From Salinispora fenicalii (lineage in GTDB: Bacteria; Actinomycetota; Actinomycetes; Mycobacteriales; Micromonosporaceae): a stretch of 52,129 bases of DNA. The stretch spans positions 215,008 to 267,136 of the forward strand of contig NZ_KI911472.1 of assembly GCF_000514815.1 (NCBI RefSeq), read 5' to 3'. The notes under the pieces were generated by a model. It was not told the DNA's origin, searched no databases, and saw only the letters and a list, made by a program, of their open reading frames with translations. This document shows, in pieces, positions 1 through 9,322 of this stretch (position 1 is its first letter; each line of letters opens with the position of its first letter). The position numbers and the translations under genes are program-made.

Positions 1-50
1 CCGGGGCAGCACGATGGTGGTGCCGACGGTAGCGCGGGCTGAACCACGCA

Positions 51-1679
51 GTGCCGTACCTCGACTCGCCGGGTAGCCCTGGTCGCCCGGTATCTCCGTT
101 CCCCGCCGACTGGTCCGCGACACCCGCTGAGTGGGCGTCGGCGCTAGCCCGGTGCGTCTCGGTCGAGCCGGCGAAGTTCGTCGCCCGGCATTGGGGACAG
201 ACGCCGCTGCTATCCCGCGCCGATGAGCTGCCCAACCAGCGTGGCTTTTGCGACCTGCTCAGCCCGGCAGATGCCGATGAACTACTCAGTCGGCGTGGCC
301 TACGCACGCCGTTCCTGCGGGTGGCGCAGGACGGCGTGTTGGTGCCGGCGGCCCGATACACCGGCGGTGGGGGCGCGGGTGCCGAGATCGCCGACCAGGT
401 CCTCGACGAGAAGATCCTCGGCCTGTACGCCGGTGGCGCCACTCTGGTGTTGCAGGGCTTACACCGCACCTGGCCGGCACTCATCGACTTCACCCGGGAG
501 CTTGGCCTGGCTGTCGGGCAGCCGTTGCAGGTCAACGCCTACCTAACTCCCGCCGGCAGCCAGGGATTCGCCACCCACTACGACACGCACGACGTTTTCG
601 TCCTCCAGGTCGACGGCGGGAAGCACTGGCGAATCCACCCGCCGGTGCTCCCCGACCCGCTAGAGCAGCAGCCATGGGGCGGCCGAGCCGATGAAGTCTC
701 CGCGACCGCGACGGGCGCACCCGCTCTGGACGTGCTGCTCGCCCCCGGGGATGCGCTGTACCTGCCCCGTGGCTGGTTGCACAGTGCCAAGGCCCAGGAA
801 CGCAGCTCACTGCACCTGACCGTCGGTGTTCGGGCGCTAACGCGATACACGCTGGTCGAGGAGCTGCTCGCGCTCGCCACCGAGGAGCCGCGGCTGCGGG
901 CCAGCCTGCCATTCGGGATTGACGTCTCCGACCCGGAGGCGGTGAAGCCCGAGTTGACGGAGACCGTTGAGGTACTGCGGGACTGGCTGCGCTGCGTCGA
1001 TCCAGCAGCGCTCGCCGCCCGGCTGCGGCAACGGGCATGGCCGGCGGCCCGGCCGGCTCCGCTGTATCCCCTTGCCCAGACGGCTGCGTTGGAGGCGCTC
1101 GGCCCAGACAGCCGGGTCGCTCCTCGCCCGGGCCTGCGGTGGCAGCTCACTGCTGCGGGCGAGCGGGTGGCGCTGCGGGTCTTCGACCGCACGATCACTC
1201 TGCCGCAGGTATGCGCCCCGGCCCTGCGTGCGTTGCTCTCCGGAGAAGTCAGCCGAGTCGGGGACCTGCCCGGCCTGGCCGACGACACCGACCGGATCAC
1301 CCTCGTGCGCCGCCTGCTCCGGGAAGCGGTTGCCGTCCCTACCCAGAGCAGCTGCCTGAACCTGCCCGACGGGGGCGCAATAGTGGACCCGACGCTGCCG
1401 CCGCTGACCGGTTCAGCGGGCCAGGGCCAGCAGGAGCCCCGTCGTCAGCAGTCCGGCGACCACCACCACGGCCATCGGGCGCGGACCGAGCACCGCGTGT
1501 CGCCGGTCGGCGAGAATCTTCGCAGGGACCAGGCCGACCAGCGGGCCGAGCAAGGTCACTACCAGCGCCAACACCGGCAGCCCGACCGCCAGGTCCCCGC
1601 CGTACCGGTCGCCGGCGGTCCGGGCGACGGTGCCCAGGGCGTACGTGACCAGCGCACCGCCAAACCCGCAGACGGCTAG
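51..1679 (+). CDS. JmjC/cupin 2-oxoglutarate-dependent oxygenase (RoxA/YcfD-like)
   Basis: The 542-residue product resembles the JmjC-type ribosomal oxygenases, which hydroxylate protein side chains using Fe(II) and 2-oxoglutarate. The iron triad appears intact: H176 and D178 in an HYDTHDVF stretch, and H244 in LPRGWLH. A winged-helix-like region follows to about residue 430. The last ~90 residues (from about position 1410) are low-complexity, rich in Q, R and H, and read antisense through the 3' end of the convergent membrane-protein gene, so they are probably a tail gained by loss of an earlier stop. The GTG at 51 has no clear ribosome binding site. An open frame from the left edge ends at 40-42 and may be the tail of an upstream gene. 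Substrate unknown. Confidence 0.8.
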   Translation: MPYLDSPGSPGRPVSPFPADWSATPAEWASALARCVSVEPAKFVARHWGQTPLLSRADELPNQRGFCDLLSPADADELLSRRGLRTPFLRVAQDGVLVPAARYTGGGGAGAEIADQVLDEKILGLYAGGATLVLQGLHRTWPALIDFTRELGLAVGQPLQVNAYLTPAGSQGFATHYDTHDVFVLQVDGGKHWRIHPPVLPDPLEQQPWGGRADEVSATATGAPALDVLLAPGDALYLPRGWLHSAKAQERSSLHLTVGVRALTRYTLVEELLALATEEPRLRASLPFGIDVSDPEAVKPELTETVEVLRDWLRCVDPAALAARLRQRAWPAARPAPLYPLAQTAALEALGPDSRVAPRPGLRWQLTAAGERVALRVFDRTITLPQVCAPALRALLSGEVSRVGDLPGLADDTDRITLVRRLLREAVAVPTQSSCLNLPDGGAIVDPTLPPLTGSAGQGQQEPRRQQSGDHHHGHRARTEHRVSPVGENLRRDQADQRAEQGHYQRQHRQPDRQVPAVPVAGGPGDGAQGVRDQRTAKPADG

Positions 1680-2078
1680 CAGCGGATTGGCGGATCTGGG
1701 CAGCTCACCGGGTTGGCCGGTACGCGCCAGGAGGTCCCGCACCGCGGCCAGCATCGGCAGGGGATTCCCGGTGATGCCGTTTACCGGGCCCGGGGGGCCG
1801 TCCATCCGGCGGCCGGCCGACCGAAACCGCCCCCGTAGCTCCTGCCACAACAGGCGGACTTCAGCCTCGACCCGCTCCTGCAGCCGGCGGGCTGCCGTCA
1901 CCTCCCGTTCCGCGTGCCGGACCTGGTCCTCGGCGCTCGCCACGGCGCGCCGCGCGGCCGCACACTGCTGCTCGTACCAGGTGTGTGCCTCGGCCCGCTG
2001 CGCCGATAGCTGCTCGGTCAGGTCGGCCAGTCGTCGTACCTGCGCCGGGTACGACTCACTCGGCACTGGTTGGCTCAC
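1413..2078 (-). CDS. Coiled-coil membrane protein, last gene of the FtsK-type operon
   Basis: This 221-residue protein has an N-terminal helical, probably coiled-coil region (about residues 5-90, with regular heptads rich in A, R, E and Q), a proline/glycine linker, and three hydrophobic segments near the C-terminus (about 140-165, 170-195 and 203-221). The GTG start at 2078 is chosen because it overlaps the stop of the FtsK-type gene in a GTGA arrangement, which indicates translational coupling. I do not recognise the family. It is the only member of this operon with obvious membrane segments, so it may anchor the soluble ATPase; that is inference. Its 3' part overlaps the oxygenase gene on the other strand. 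Confidence 0.75.
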   Translation of the reverse strand: MSQPVPSESYPAQVRRLADLTEQLSAQRAEAHTWYEQQCAAARRAVASAEDQVRHAEREVTAARRLQERVEAEVRLLWQELRGRFRSAGRRMDGPPGPVNGITGNPLPMLAAVRDLLARTGQPGELPRSANPLLAVCGFGGALVTYALGTVARTAGDRYGGDLAVGLPVLALVVTLLGPLVGLVPAKILADRRHAVLGPRPMAVVVVAGLLTTGLLLALAR

Positions 2079-4747
2079 CGCTGGTGCCCGTACGGGATGA
2101 TCGTCTGTCCGGAGCGGTGCACCGCCCGGTCGAAGAAGAGGCCGCGCCATGGGCGGGGGTACCAGTCCGGCCCGCCGGTGCCGGGGTAGAGCGAGGCGCC
2201 CAGTTCCCCGCCGTGCGTGTCGAGCGCCACCCACGCGCCGACCTGGTCGGTGCGGGCGGCTGGTCCGCCGAGATCGGCTCGCATCCGCGCGACCCCCCGC
2301 CACCAGGCCAGCACATGTGTCCGCCGCTCCGGTCCGTCGTGCAGGATCCGACGCAGCTGCTCCAGCCCGGTCTGGCCACCGACTCGGGCGGCGAGTGCGC
2401 CGGCCGCCGCGTCAACGGCGAACAGCAGCAGGTAATGGGGGTCGCCGGCGCCAGACGCGCCCAGCCCGGCGGTGGTCTCGGCCATCAGTTCGGTCACGGT
2501 CTCCTCGTCGTACCAGGCGGCGTCCGCGGCGAGGTCGGTGTAGAGAGATCGGGCGGCGGAGTCGGCGTCCGGGTCCAGACAGGCGATGGAGAACCGCGCC
2601 GTCCCGGGGCGGTGCTGCCGGGCGAGCGACCGTCCAGCAGCGCCGAGTACGGCGCACGCCTCGTCAACGCGGGTGCCCAGCACGGCGAGGTTACGTCCCG
2701 GTGCGCGCGGCAGCCGAAGCACCGCCGAGCGGGCCTGTACGTCGATGATCTCGCCGAGGAGCGCCGTCGGGGCCCGCGGCGTCCCGGTCTCCGGTGCGGA
2801 GAGTGCCTGGAAGTCCGGGGCGTCGGTTAACCGGGGGATTGCGTCACCATCGAACAGCCGGGCTGGGGCGGCATCCGGTGGGCGCATCCGCCAGAGTCGG
2901 TGCTGCAGCCCGCTCCACGTCTCCCAGTCACTCGCCGACGGTATTCGGGCGATCTCGTTCCCCTCGGCCAGCCCCGACTCGGCGTTGACCACGGCGTGGT
3001 GGCGGGATAGGGCCTGCGCGGCGTCGTTGCGTTCGGCGAGGATCCGTAGCGCCTTGGGCAGGGCGATGCGGAGGGTGAACTGGGCGACGAGGGCCGGCCG
3101 CCCCCACAGCGCCTCAATTCCTCGGACGTCCTGTGAGGCGAGGATCAGGTGGATGCCCTGCGACCGACCGCGGCGGGCCAGGTCCTCCAGGAGGTCGGCG
3201 GCCTCCCGGGCGACCGCGTCCCGGCCGGCGAGCAGCATCTGGAACTCGTCAACCACGGCGACGATCCGCGGCCAGCGCCCGGCTGGGTCCACCGCGCGCA
3301 GTTCGGCGAGCTTCGTCACCTCGTGTTCTTTCGCTGCGTCGGCGCGCCGACGCAGCTCTTCGGCGAGGAAGCGAAGCAGGGCGAGACCGAACTCCCGGTC
3401 CGTGTTGACGTTGATCCCGACCAGCCGCATGTGCGGCAGCCAACTCGGGTCGCGGCGACCCTGTGCGAACCGGGCGAAGGAGACACCTTCCTTGAAGTCG
3501 AGCAGGTAAAACTCCAACTCGGCCGGGGAGTAACGGGCGGCGAGGGCGCCGATCCAGGCAAAGATCAGGTTTGTTTTGCCGGTGCCCGACGGGCCGCCGA
3601 TCAGCGCGTGCGGTGGATAATCACCGAGAGTGACTAGCACCGGCTGGCCGTCCGTTCCTTCGCCGATCGGCGCGATCAGGCCGGCGGCCGAATCCTCCCG
3701 CCACATTTGGTCCTGCGGTGGTAGCAGGTCGGTGAAGGGCGTCGGTTCCGGTCCGGCGTTGACCCGGGCAGCGACGGCCCGGCAGGTCTCGGTGACCAGG
3801 GTCGCCGGGGGCGCCGGGTCGAGCTTGACCGGCGGTGCGCCAGCGAGTTCGGCCCGACCCGATTCGACGCGGATCCGGGCTACGGTGGCGTCCTCCGGCA
3901 GCGCCAGGCCGCGTACCACCAGGTGTACGCCGCACGCCGCGCCGGTGCGGACCACCCGATCGAGTTGGCCGCGTTCGTGCCGGGATGGTTCTTCCCCGCC
4001 GAGCAGTACCGCCACCCGCCACGGCTCGGGCCGGCGACCGGTGGCCGCGGCCAGCTCACGTAGCGACCGGTGCTCGCCGGCCAGGACGGTGGAGTTGATC
4101 CGGTGAATCTCCTCGACGAGGTCGTCGAGGAGTCGGCCCAGCCCGCCAGGGCCGACGAAGGTCAGCAGCCCGGCGGTGCTCAGCGGCGCGAAACCGGCCA
4201 GGCCGCCGCCAAGGTGCTCCGGGTCGTACCCGGTCAACCGGACCGCGCCCGGGTCGGCCCGGCCTACCGCACGCAGCAGCAGCGCGGCCACCACCGCCTC
4301 GCCCGCTACCCGGTCGCTACCGGTCAGCTCGACGTGCCCGGCGTCGAGCAGCGGCACCAGCGCGGGCACGGGTTCCCCGCCCGGGACAGCGAGCGTGCCG
4401 ACCCGAAGTGGGCCGGGCAGCTCCCTCCGGTGGGCGGGGGTGGGGTGCCACTGCGGCCAGTCGGCGGTGGCCGCGCCCGGGGCCTCCCGGCGGGCCGCGT
4501 CAGCCGCCCGCCGGGACAACTCGGCGATCCGGGTCGAGTGCTGGGCGTCGATCTCGGCGAGCCGCCGGTCTCGCTCCGCGCCGACCCGCGCGGGCACCGC
4601 GGCGGCGGCCTGGCGGACTCGGTCGAGTCGGCCCCGCTCGGCGGCGAGTTCGGTCTGCGCCGCGGCCAGCCGGGTCCGCGTCGCGCCGAGGGCCTCGCCG
4701 AGGGTTTGCCGGACCCGGGCGGCGAGCTGCGCCCGTCGGTCAGCCAT
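2075..4747 (-). CDS. FtsK/SpoIIIE-type ATPase without membrane segments
   Basis: The 890-residue protein starts with a coiled-coil (about residues 1-90). A Rossmann-like region (about 110-290) follows, then an FtsK/SpoIIIE motor domain with Walker A GGPSGTGKT (384-392), Walker B IVAVVDE (495-501) and an ASQD sensor-like motif near 540. A degenerate second ATPase-like domain occupies the last ~250 residues. No transmembrane helix is visible, unlike chromosomal FtsK or EccC of type VII secretion. The ATG at 4747 overlaps the upstream stop by 8 nt. Multi-domain FtsK ATPases beside small helical proteins recall type VII secretion, but no EccB, EccD or mycosin gene is present. Function unknown. 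Confidence 0.85.
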   Translation of the reverse strand: MADRRAQLAARVRQTLGEALGATRTRLAAAQTELAAERGRLDRVRQAAAAVPARVGAERDRRLAEIDAQHSTRIAELSRRAADAARREAPGAATADWPQWHPTPAHRRELPGPLRVGTLAVPGGEPVPALVPLLDAGHVELTGSDRVAGEAVVAALLLRAVGRADPGAVRLTGYDPEHLGGGLAGFAPLSTAGLLTFVGPGGLGRLLDDLVEEIHRINSTVLAGEHRSLRELAAATGRRPEPWRVAVLLGGEEPSRHERGQLDRVVRTGAACGVHLVVRGLALPEDATVARIRVESGRAELAGAPPVKLDPAPPATLVTETCRAVAARVNAGPEPTPFTDLLPPQDQMWREDSAAGLIAPIGEGTDGQPVLVTLGDYPPHALIGGPSGTGKTNLIFAWIGALAARYSPAELEFYLLDFKEGVSFARFAQGRRDPSWLPHMRLVGINVNTDREFGLALLRFLAEELRRRADAAKEHEVTKLAELRAVDPAGRWPRIVAVVDEFQMLLAGRDAVAREAADLLEDLARRGRSQGIHLILASQDVRGIEALWGRPALVAQFTLRIALPKALRILAERNDAAQALSRHHAVVNAESGLAEGNEIARIPSASDWETWSGLQHRLWRMRPPDAAPARLFDGDAIPRLTDAPDFQALSAPETGTPRAPTALLGEIIDVQARSAVLRLPRAPGRNLAVLGTRVDEACAVLGAAGRSLARQHRPGTARFSIACLDPDADSAARSLYTDLAADAAWYDEETVTELMAETTAGLGASGAGDPHYLLLFAVDAAAGALAARVGGQTGLEQLRRILHDGPERRTHVLAWWRGVARMRADLGGPAARTDQVGAWVALDTHGGELGASLYPGTGGPDWYPRPWRGLFFDRAVHRSGQTIIPYGHQR

Positions 4748-5834
4748 CGGCGTCCCGTCGAGACGAGGGACGTCCGGTGTCGATCGCCCCGCTCCGGCTC
4801 TCGCCCGGCAGTGGGCCACTACGGCGTCCGGCGACGGGCTGCCGCTGGCGGGTGGGCGCCTGTTGTCCGATGCTGGCGGCGCGCCGCTCCCACTCGGCGT
4901 CGGTCCGCCGGTCGCGGTTCGCGGCGGCTCGCCGCTGGTCGTCCGCCGCCGCCTGCCGGGTCCGCGCGTCGTCAGTGCGGCGCTCGCGCTCCGCCGGGGT
5001 CGGTAGCTCGCGACCGAGCCGGTCGAGCAGGACGCCGGTCAGCACCCCGGCGGTGACCGCCGGATCGGCGGCATGTGGCTGTTCGGCGTCGTCCCGGCGG
5101 GGCGGGGGCATCCGACAGACCCGGGCCAGCAGGGTCTCCACCACCGGCGCGGGCAGGCCCGGCAGCAGGTCGCGGGTTCGGCTGCCCAGGGCTTGGCGGA
5201 GCCGCGGCAGGTCCTCGGCGCGGGGCGGGTGCCCAAGGAACTCCCCGGCCAGTTCCCGCAGCAGGGGAGGGGCCAGTGCGGCCAGCCCCAACCCCACGTC
5301 GGCGTGGGCCCGGCCCAGCTCGACGCGGAGTCGTTCCCGGTCGCCGGCGCGGACCTCGTGGACGACTCGGCGCAGCAGCTCGTTGGCGTCGGCGATCGCT
5401 TCATCCGGTTGTCCCGACACGCTCCCGCCACCGGTCAACTCGGCGACCCGGACTGCCCACCAGCGGGGTGCGGTGGCCGGGCCGGGCGGGGCAGCGGCTG
5501 TCGCCGGTGGCGTGGCACCACGGGGAGCGTCGTGCACCGGTTGCTGTTCGGGGACGGTACGTGGGGCGGGTGAGTCGTCGGCGGCGAGCCCGATCATGGC
5601 CAGGTACGCCGTCAGCTGCTCCTGGGCGACCCGCAGCGCGTAGCCGGCGGACTCGGCGTGTTCGACGGCGTTGGACAGCTCCGGCACCCCCATCGGGTTG
5701 GCGGATTCCTGGCGTACCCAGCGCAGCCGCTCGGCGGCCAGTCCGAACCGTTCGAGCGCCGCGGCGAGCTGGCCGAGCGGCAGGTCATCGCTGGCGGCAC
5801 GCACTTGCGCGCCGAGATCTTCGACGATGGACAC
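4740..5834 (-). CDS. Helical/disordered protein of the FtsK-type operon
   Basis: The protein has 364 residues and no recognised family. An N-terminal helical segment (about 1-85, ending in a Q-L-x-A-Y-L pattern) resembles the small protein encoded just upstream. A Pro/Ala linker (about 90-125) leads to a helical middle domain (about 130-275) and a highly charged, probably disordered Arg/Glu/Asp-rich tail (280-364). The GTG start at 5834 lies 8 nt after the upstream stop, and the 3' end overlaps the ATPase start. Its position suggests it is a partner or substrate adaptor of the ATPase, but nothing in the sequence shows this directly. Confidence 0.72.
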   Translation of the reverse strand: MSIVEDLGAQVRAASDDLPLGQLAAALERFGLAAERLRWVRQESANPMGVPELSNAVEHAESAGYALRVAQEQLTAYLAMIGLAADDSPAPRTVPEQQPVHDAPRGATPPATAAAPPGPATAPRWWAVRVAELTGGGSVSGQPDEAIADANELLRRVVHEVRAGDRERLRVELGRAHADVGLGLAALAPPLLRELAGEFLGHPPRAEDLPRLRQALGSRTRDLLPGLPAPVVETLLARVCRMPPPRRDDAEQPHAADPAVTAGVLTGVLLDRLGRELPTPAERERRTDDARTRQAAADDQRRAAANRDRRTDAEWERRAASIGQQAPTRQRQPVAGRRSGPLPGESRSGAIDTGRPSSRRDADG

Positions 5835-5842
5835 AGCGGCGC

Positions 5843-6103
5843 TCAGAGGGTCGCGACGTATAGCTGGGCCTGCTCGACCGCGACGAGTGTGGCCGCCAAG
5901 CACTCCTCCAACTCCTGCCCTGCCTGGGTCAGCGAGGCCTGGGCCGCATCCACCGTTTCGTGTCCGCTGCCCTCCAACGCGCCGGCCAGCGTCTGTTGTG
6001 CCTCCGCCAGCTTCTCGCTGGCAGCGTGCACAGCGCTCTGGCCGTCACCGATCTGCTGGAGCGCGACATCGATGGCTGCCTTGAGCTCGGCGACGCTCGC
6101 CAC
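5843..6103 (-). CDS. Small helical protein (WXG100-like size), first gene of the FtsK-type operon
   Basis: This 86-residue, almost entirely helical protein has two predicted helices separated near residues 45-50 (a Gly-Ser-Gly turn). It has neither signal peptide nor membrane segment. The GTG start at 6103 is supported by AGGAGG seven bases upstream on the minus strand. Size, helical-hairpin shape and linkage to an FtsK-type ATPase recall WXG100/ESAT-6 proteins, but the W-x-G turn motif is absent, so it is at most WXG100-like. It may instead be a structural partner of the next gene product, whose N-terminus looks similar. Confidence 0.75.
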   Translation of the reverse strand: MASVAELKAAIDVALQQIGDGQSAVHAASEKLAEAQQTLAGALEGSGHETVDAAQASLTQAGQELEECLAATLVAVEQAQLYVATL

Positions 6104-6253
6104 GACGGAACCTCCTGGGGCAAGGGGAGGCCTCCATTAGAGCCTATCGGCACCGGGGAGAGAACATCCTCCCTGCCAGTATTCAACCCTACTGAGCGGT
6201 TGTCACCTGGAAGCGCTGGGAGGCCGGAACCGAAGTCCGCCTGGGGGAGGGGC

Positions 6254-6634
6254 TCAGCGGCCGGTCAACCAGCGCGGCCCGTACACCTCGGCGCCGTGCC
6301 GGACCACGCGTTCTCGCAGCTCACGGTCGGCGGTGATGACGACCCGGCGGCGCTGCGGGTCGGCGGCGACCAGGTCAACCACCGTGTCATCGCCGGACCG
6401 TTGGGCCGCCACCACCCGCACCCCCGACACCGGCGGTACCCCGCGCGCCGCACCCTCGACCACCAGGACCACCTCGATCGGCGGCGGTAGCTCCGGTGGC
6501 ATCCCGGAATCGGGCAGGCTGGTGAGGCTGTCCCGCAGTCGGGTGGTCGCCCCGACCCGGTCCCGCCACCAACCGTCCGGCCGGGATCCCACCACATTGG
6601 CGGCGTCCACGATCAGCAGCGGTGTCCGGTTCAT
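6254..6634 (-). CDS. NYN/PIN-like domain protein
   Basis: The 126-residue protein opens with a beta strand leading to DAANVVGS, and has acidic residues at DDTVVDLV and TADRELRERV. This is the pattern of NYN (YacP-like) PIN-fold putative ribonucleases, in which clustered Asp residues bind metal. The start at 6634 (MNRTPLLIVDAANV) places the first strand at the N-terminus, as is typical for the family. It is divergent from the Clp ATPase gene, with about 130 bases between the starts. The RNA substrate is unknown. Confidence 0.78.
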   Translation of the reverse strand: MNRTPLLIVDAANVVGSRPDGWWRDRVGATTRLRDSLTSLPDSGMPPELPPPIEVVLVVEGAARGVPPVSGVRVVAAQRSGDDTVVDLVAADPQRRRVVITADRELRERVVRHGAEVYGPRWLTGR

Positions 6635-6761
6635 GCCGCCAGCCTGCCACCCGATCCGCCCGCGCCCGGGCAACCTCGGTGGCCAGCCGGCGGAGTTTGT
6701 CCCGACGACTGCCGGGTAGCCCCTGGCGACCGTGCCGCGCCGAGCAGCGGAGGAGACAGAT

Positions 6762-9305
6762 ATGGGACCCGGCGACTTCGGCTCCGACCCATGGGACGAG
6801 TTCCTGGCCCGGTACTTCGGCCGGAGCGAGGGTGGGCGCCGGCCCGCGCACCGGGTCGACATTACCCGGCTGATGACCGCCGATGCCCGAGAGATGCTCG
6901 CCGATGCGGCACGTCGGGCGGCGGAGCGGCACAGCACCGACCTGGACACCGACCACCTGCTCTGGGCCGCGCTCCAACGCCAGTCCCTGCGCGAGTTGGT
7001 CAAAAGAGCTGGTGCCGAACCCGAGACCCTGCTCAATGCGCTGGGCGGGCGGGGTGAGGGGGCGCCGGGGGGCGAGGTCCCGCCGAACCTGTCCCTCACC
7101 CCCGCGGCCAAGCGGGCGCTGCTCGATGCCCATCAGCTGTCCCGAGCCATGAGCGCCAACTACATCGGGCCGGAGCACATCCTGATGGCGCTGCCGCTGA
7201 ACCCTGAGTCGCCCGCCGGCCGGATGCTCGCCGCCGGCCGGATTCAGCCGGAGTCGTTGCAGGCGGCGAGCGCCGACCGGGGCCCGACGAGTGGGCAGCG
7301 ACCCGATCGGGGCACCCCCACGCTCGATAAGTACGGGCAGGATCTCACCGAACTCGCCCAGAACGACCAGATCGACCCGGTCATCGGCCGGGCCGACGAG
7401 ATCGAGCAGGCGGTCGAGATTCTGTCCCGGCGGACCAAGAACAACCCGGTGCTGATCGGTGAGGCCGGGGTCGGCAAGACCGCCATTGTGGAGGGGCTCG
7501 CGGAGCGGATCTGCGACGGGGACGTGCCGCAGACCCTGCTTGGTAAGCGGGTCATCCAACTCGACCTGGCCGGCCTGGTCGCCGGTACCCGCTACCGGGG
7601 TGACTTCGAGGAGCGGCTCAAGAAGGTCATTGATGAGATCCGGACCCACCGCGAAAAGCTGATCATCTTCCTCGACGAGATCCATACCCTGGTCGGTGCG
7701 GGCGGGTCCGGCAGCGAGGGCGGAATGGATGCGTCCAACATGCTCAAGCCGGCGCTGGCCCGCGGTGAGCTGCGCGTGATCGGTGCGACCACGCTGGATG
7801 AGTATCGCCGGACCATTGAGAAGGACGCCGCGCTGGCCCGCCGTTTTCAGCCGGTCCTCGTGCCCGAGCCGGGTGTCGACGACACGGTGGCGATCCTGCG
7901 TGGCCTCCGCGACCGCTACGAGGCGCACCACCAGGTCCGCTTCACGGATGAGGCGCTGGTCGTCGCCGCGGAGCTCTCCGATCGTTACGTCACCGACCGC
8001 TACCTGCCGGACAAGGCGATCGACCTGATGGACCAGGCCGGCGCGCGGGTCCGGCTGCGCACCCGTACTCCGGCCTCGGACGTACGCGAGTTGGAGACTC
8101 AGCTCGACGAGGTGCGCCGCGACAAGGAGCAGGCCGTCTCCGACGAGCAGTACGAGAAGGCCTCTACGTTGCGCGACCAGATCGCCGAACTGGAGGCCCA
8201 GATCCATCGGGTTCGGGGCGACGAGGGTACCGCCAATCATGTGCCGCAGGTGGGGCCGGAGGAGATCGCCGAGGTGGTCTCCCGGGCCACCGGCATCCCC
8301 GTTGCACAGCTCACCGAGGAGGAGCGGGATCGACTGCTGCGGCTCGAGGGGCACCTGCACGAGAAGGTCGTGGGTCAGGACGACGCGGTCAACGCGGTCG
8401 CCGAGGCGGTGCGTCGTTCGCGGGCCGGGTTGGCGGATCCGGATCGGCCGATGGGCAGCTTCCTCTTCCTCGGCCCCACCGGCGTCGGCAAGACCGAGTT
8501 GGCCCGGGCACTCGCCGAGGCGCTCTTCGGCGAGGCCGACCGGATGGTGCGGGTCGACATGAGCGAGTTTCAGGAGCGGCACACGGTCAGCCGGTTGGTC
8601 GGCGCGCCGCCCGGCTACGTCGGGTACGAGGAGGCCGGGCAGCTCACCGAGGCGGTGCGGCGCCGCCCGTACGCGGTGGTGCTGCTGGATGAGATCGAGA
8701 AGGCGCACCCGGATGTGTTCAACATCCTGCTCCAGGTGCTCGATGACGGCCGGCTCACCGACAGTCAGGGTCGGACGGTGAATTTCAAGAACACCGTTCT
8801 GATCATGACGAGTAACCTCGGCTCGGAGCTGATCACCGGCACCCAGCGGGCCGTCGGCTTCGGCGCCGGGGCGGCCGGTGGGGAGAACGACGAGCTTCGC
8901 GACCGCTTGTTGCGCCGGCTCCAGGAGAACTTCCGTCCAGAGTTCCTCAACCGCGTTGATGAGATCATCATCTTCCGCCGGTTGGAGGCGGAGCAACTGC
9001 GGCAGATCACCGAGCTGCTGTTGGCGGAGACCCGCCGTCGGTTGCACGCGCAGGATGTCGATGTCGAGATCACCACCGCCGGCATCGACTGGCTCGCCGA
9101 GCACGGCTACCAGCCCGAGTTCGGGGCCCGCCCGTTGCGTCGGGTCATTCAGCGCGAGGTGGACAACCAGTTGTCCCGGATGCTGCTGGAGTCCGCGGTG
9201 TCGCCGGGCCAACGGGTGGTCGTAGACGTCCGCGACGGCCAGCTCACCATCGACGTCGCCGAGGACGGCGGCTACACCGCGGCTACCACCACGCATCCGC
9301 GTTGA
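6762..9305 (+). CDS. ClpC-like AAA+ unfoldase
   Basis: The 847-residue Hsp100 unfoldase contains a Clp N-terminal repeat domain (about 30-165), a first AAA+ module with Walker A GEAGVGKT (~residue 233) and Walker B LIIFLDEIH, a short UVR-type middle helix (~450-480), and a second AAA+ module with GPTGVGKT (~571) and a VLLDEIEKAHPDV Walker B. The short middle domain makes it ClpC-like rather than ClpB-like. A VGFGAG loop in the second module sits where ClpP-binding loops lie, so it may feed ClpP. GGAGGAGA precedes the ATG at 6762. It is probably an extra actinobacterial paralogue rather than the essential ClpC1. The downstream gene starts are coupled to its stop. Confidence 0.9.
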   Translation: MGPGDFGSDPWDEFLARYFGRSEGGRRPAHRVDITRLMTADAREMLADAARRAAERHSTDLDTDHLLWAALQRQSLRELVKRAGAEPETLLNALGGRGEGAPGGEVPPNLSLTPAAKRALLDAHQLSRAMSANYIGPEHILMALPLNPESPAGRMLAAGRIQPESLQAASADRGPTSGQRPDRGTPTLDKYGQDLTELAQNDQIDPVIGRADEIEQAVEILSRRTKNNPVLIGEAGVGKTAIVEGLAERICDGDVPQTLLGKRVIQLDLAGLVAGTRYRGDFEERLKKVIDEIRTHREKLIIFLDEIHTLVGAGGSGSEGGMDASNMLKPALARGELRVIGATTLDEYRRTIEKDAALARRFQPVLVPEPGVDDTVAILRGLRDRYEAHHQVRFTDEALVVAAELSDRYVTDRYLPDKAIDLMDQAGARVRLRTRTPASDVRELETQLDEVRRDKEQAVSDEQYEKASTLRDQIAELEAQIHRVRGDEGTANHVPQVGPEEIAEVVSRATGIPVAQLTEEERDRLLRLEGHLHEKVVGQDDAVNAVAEAVRRSRAGLADPDRPMGSFLFLGPTGVGKTELARALAEALFGEADRMVRVDMSEFQERHTVSRLVGAPPGYVGYEEAGQLTEAVRRRPYAVVLLDEIEKAHPDVFNILLQVLDDGRLTDSQGRTVNFKNTVLIMTSNLGSELITGTQRAVGFGAGAAGGENDELRDRLLRRLQENFRPEFLNRVDEIIIFRRLEAEQLRQITELLLAETRRRLHAQDVDVEITTAGIDWLAEHGYQPEFGARPLRRVIQREVDNQLSRMLLESAVSPGQRVVVDVRDGQLTIDVAEDGGYTAATTTHPR

Positions 9306-9322
9306 TGAGCCGGGAGGCGGAG

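Noticed and set aside
4747..4819. Longer N-terminus for the FtsK-type ATPase
   Set aside because: It would overlap the upstream gene by 80 bases and has a shadow-like composition; ATG 4747 gives the normal coupled overlap.
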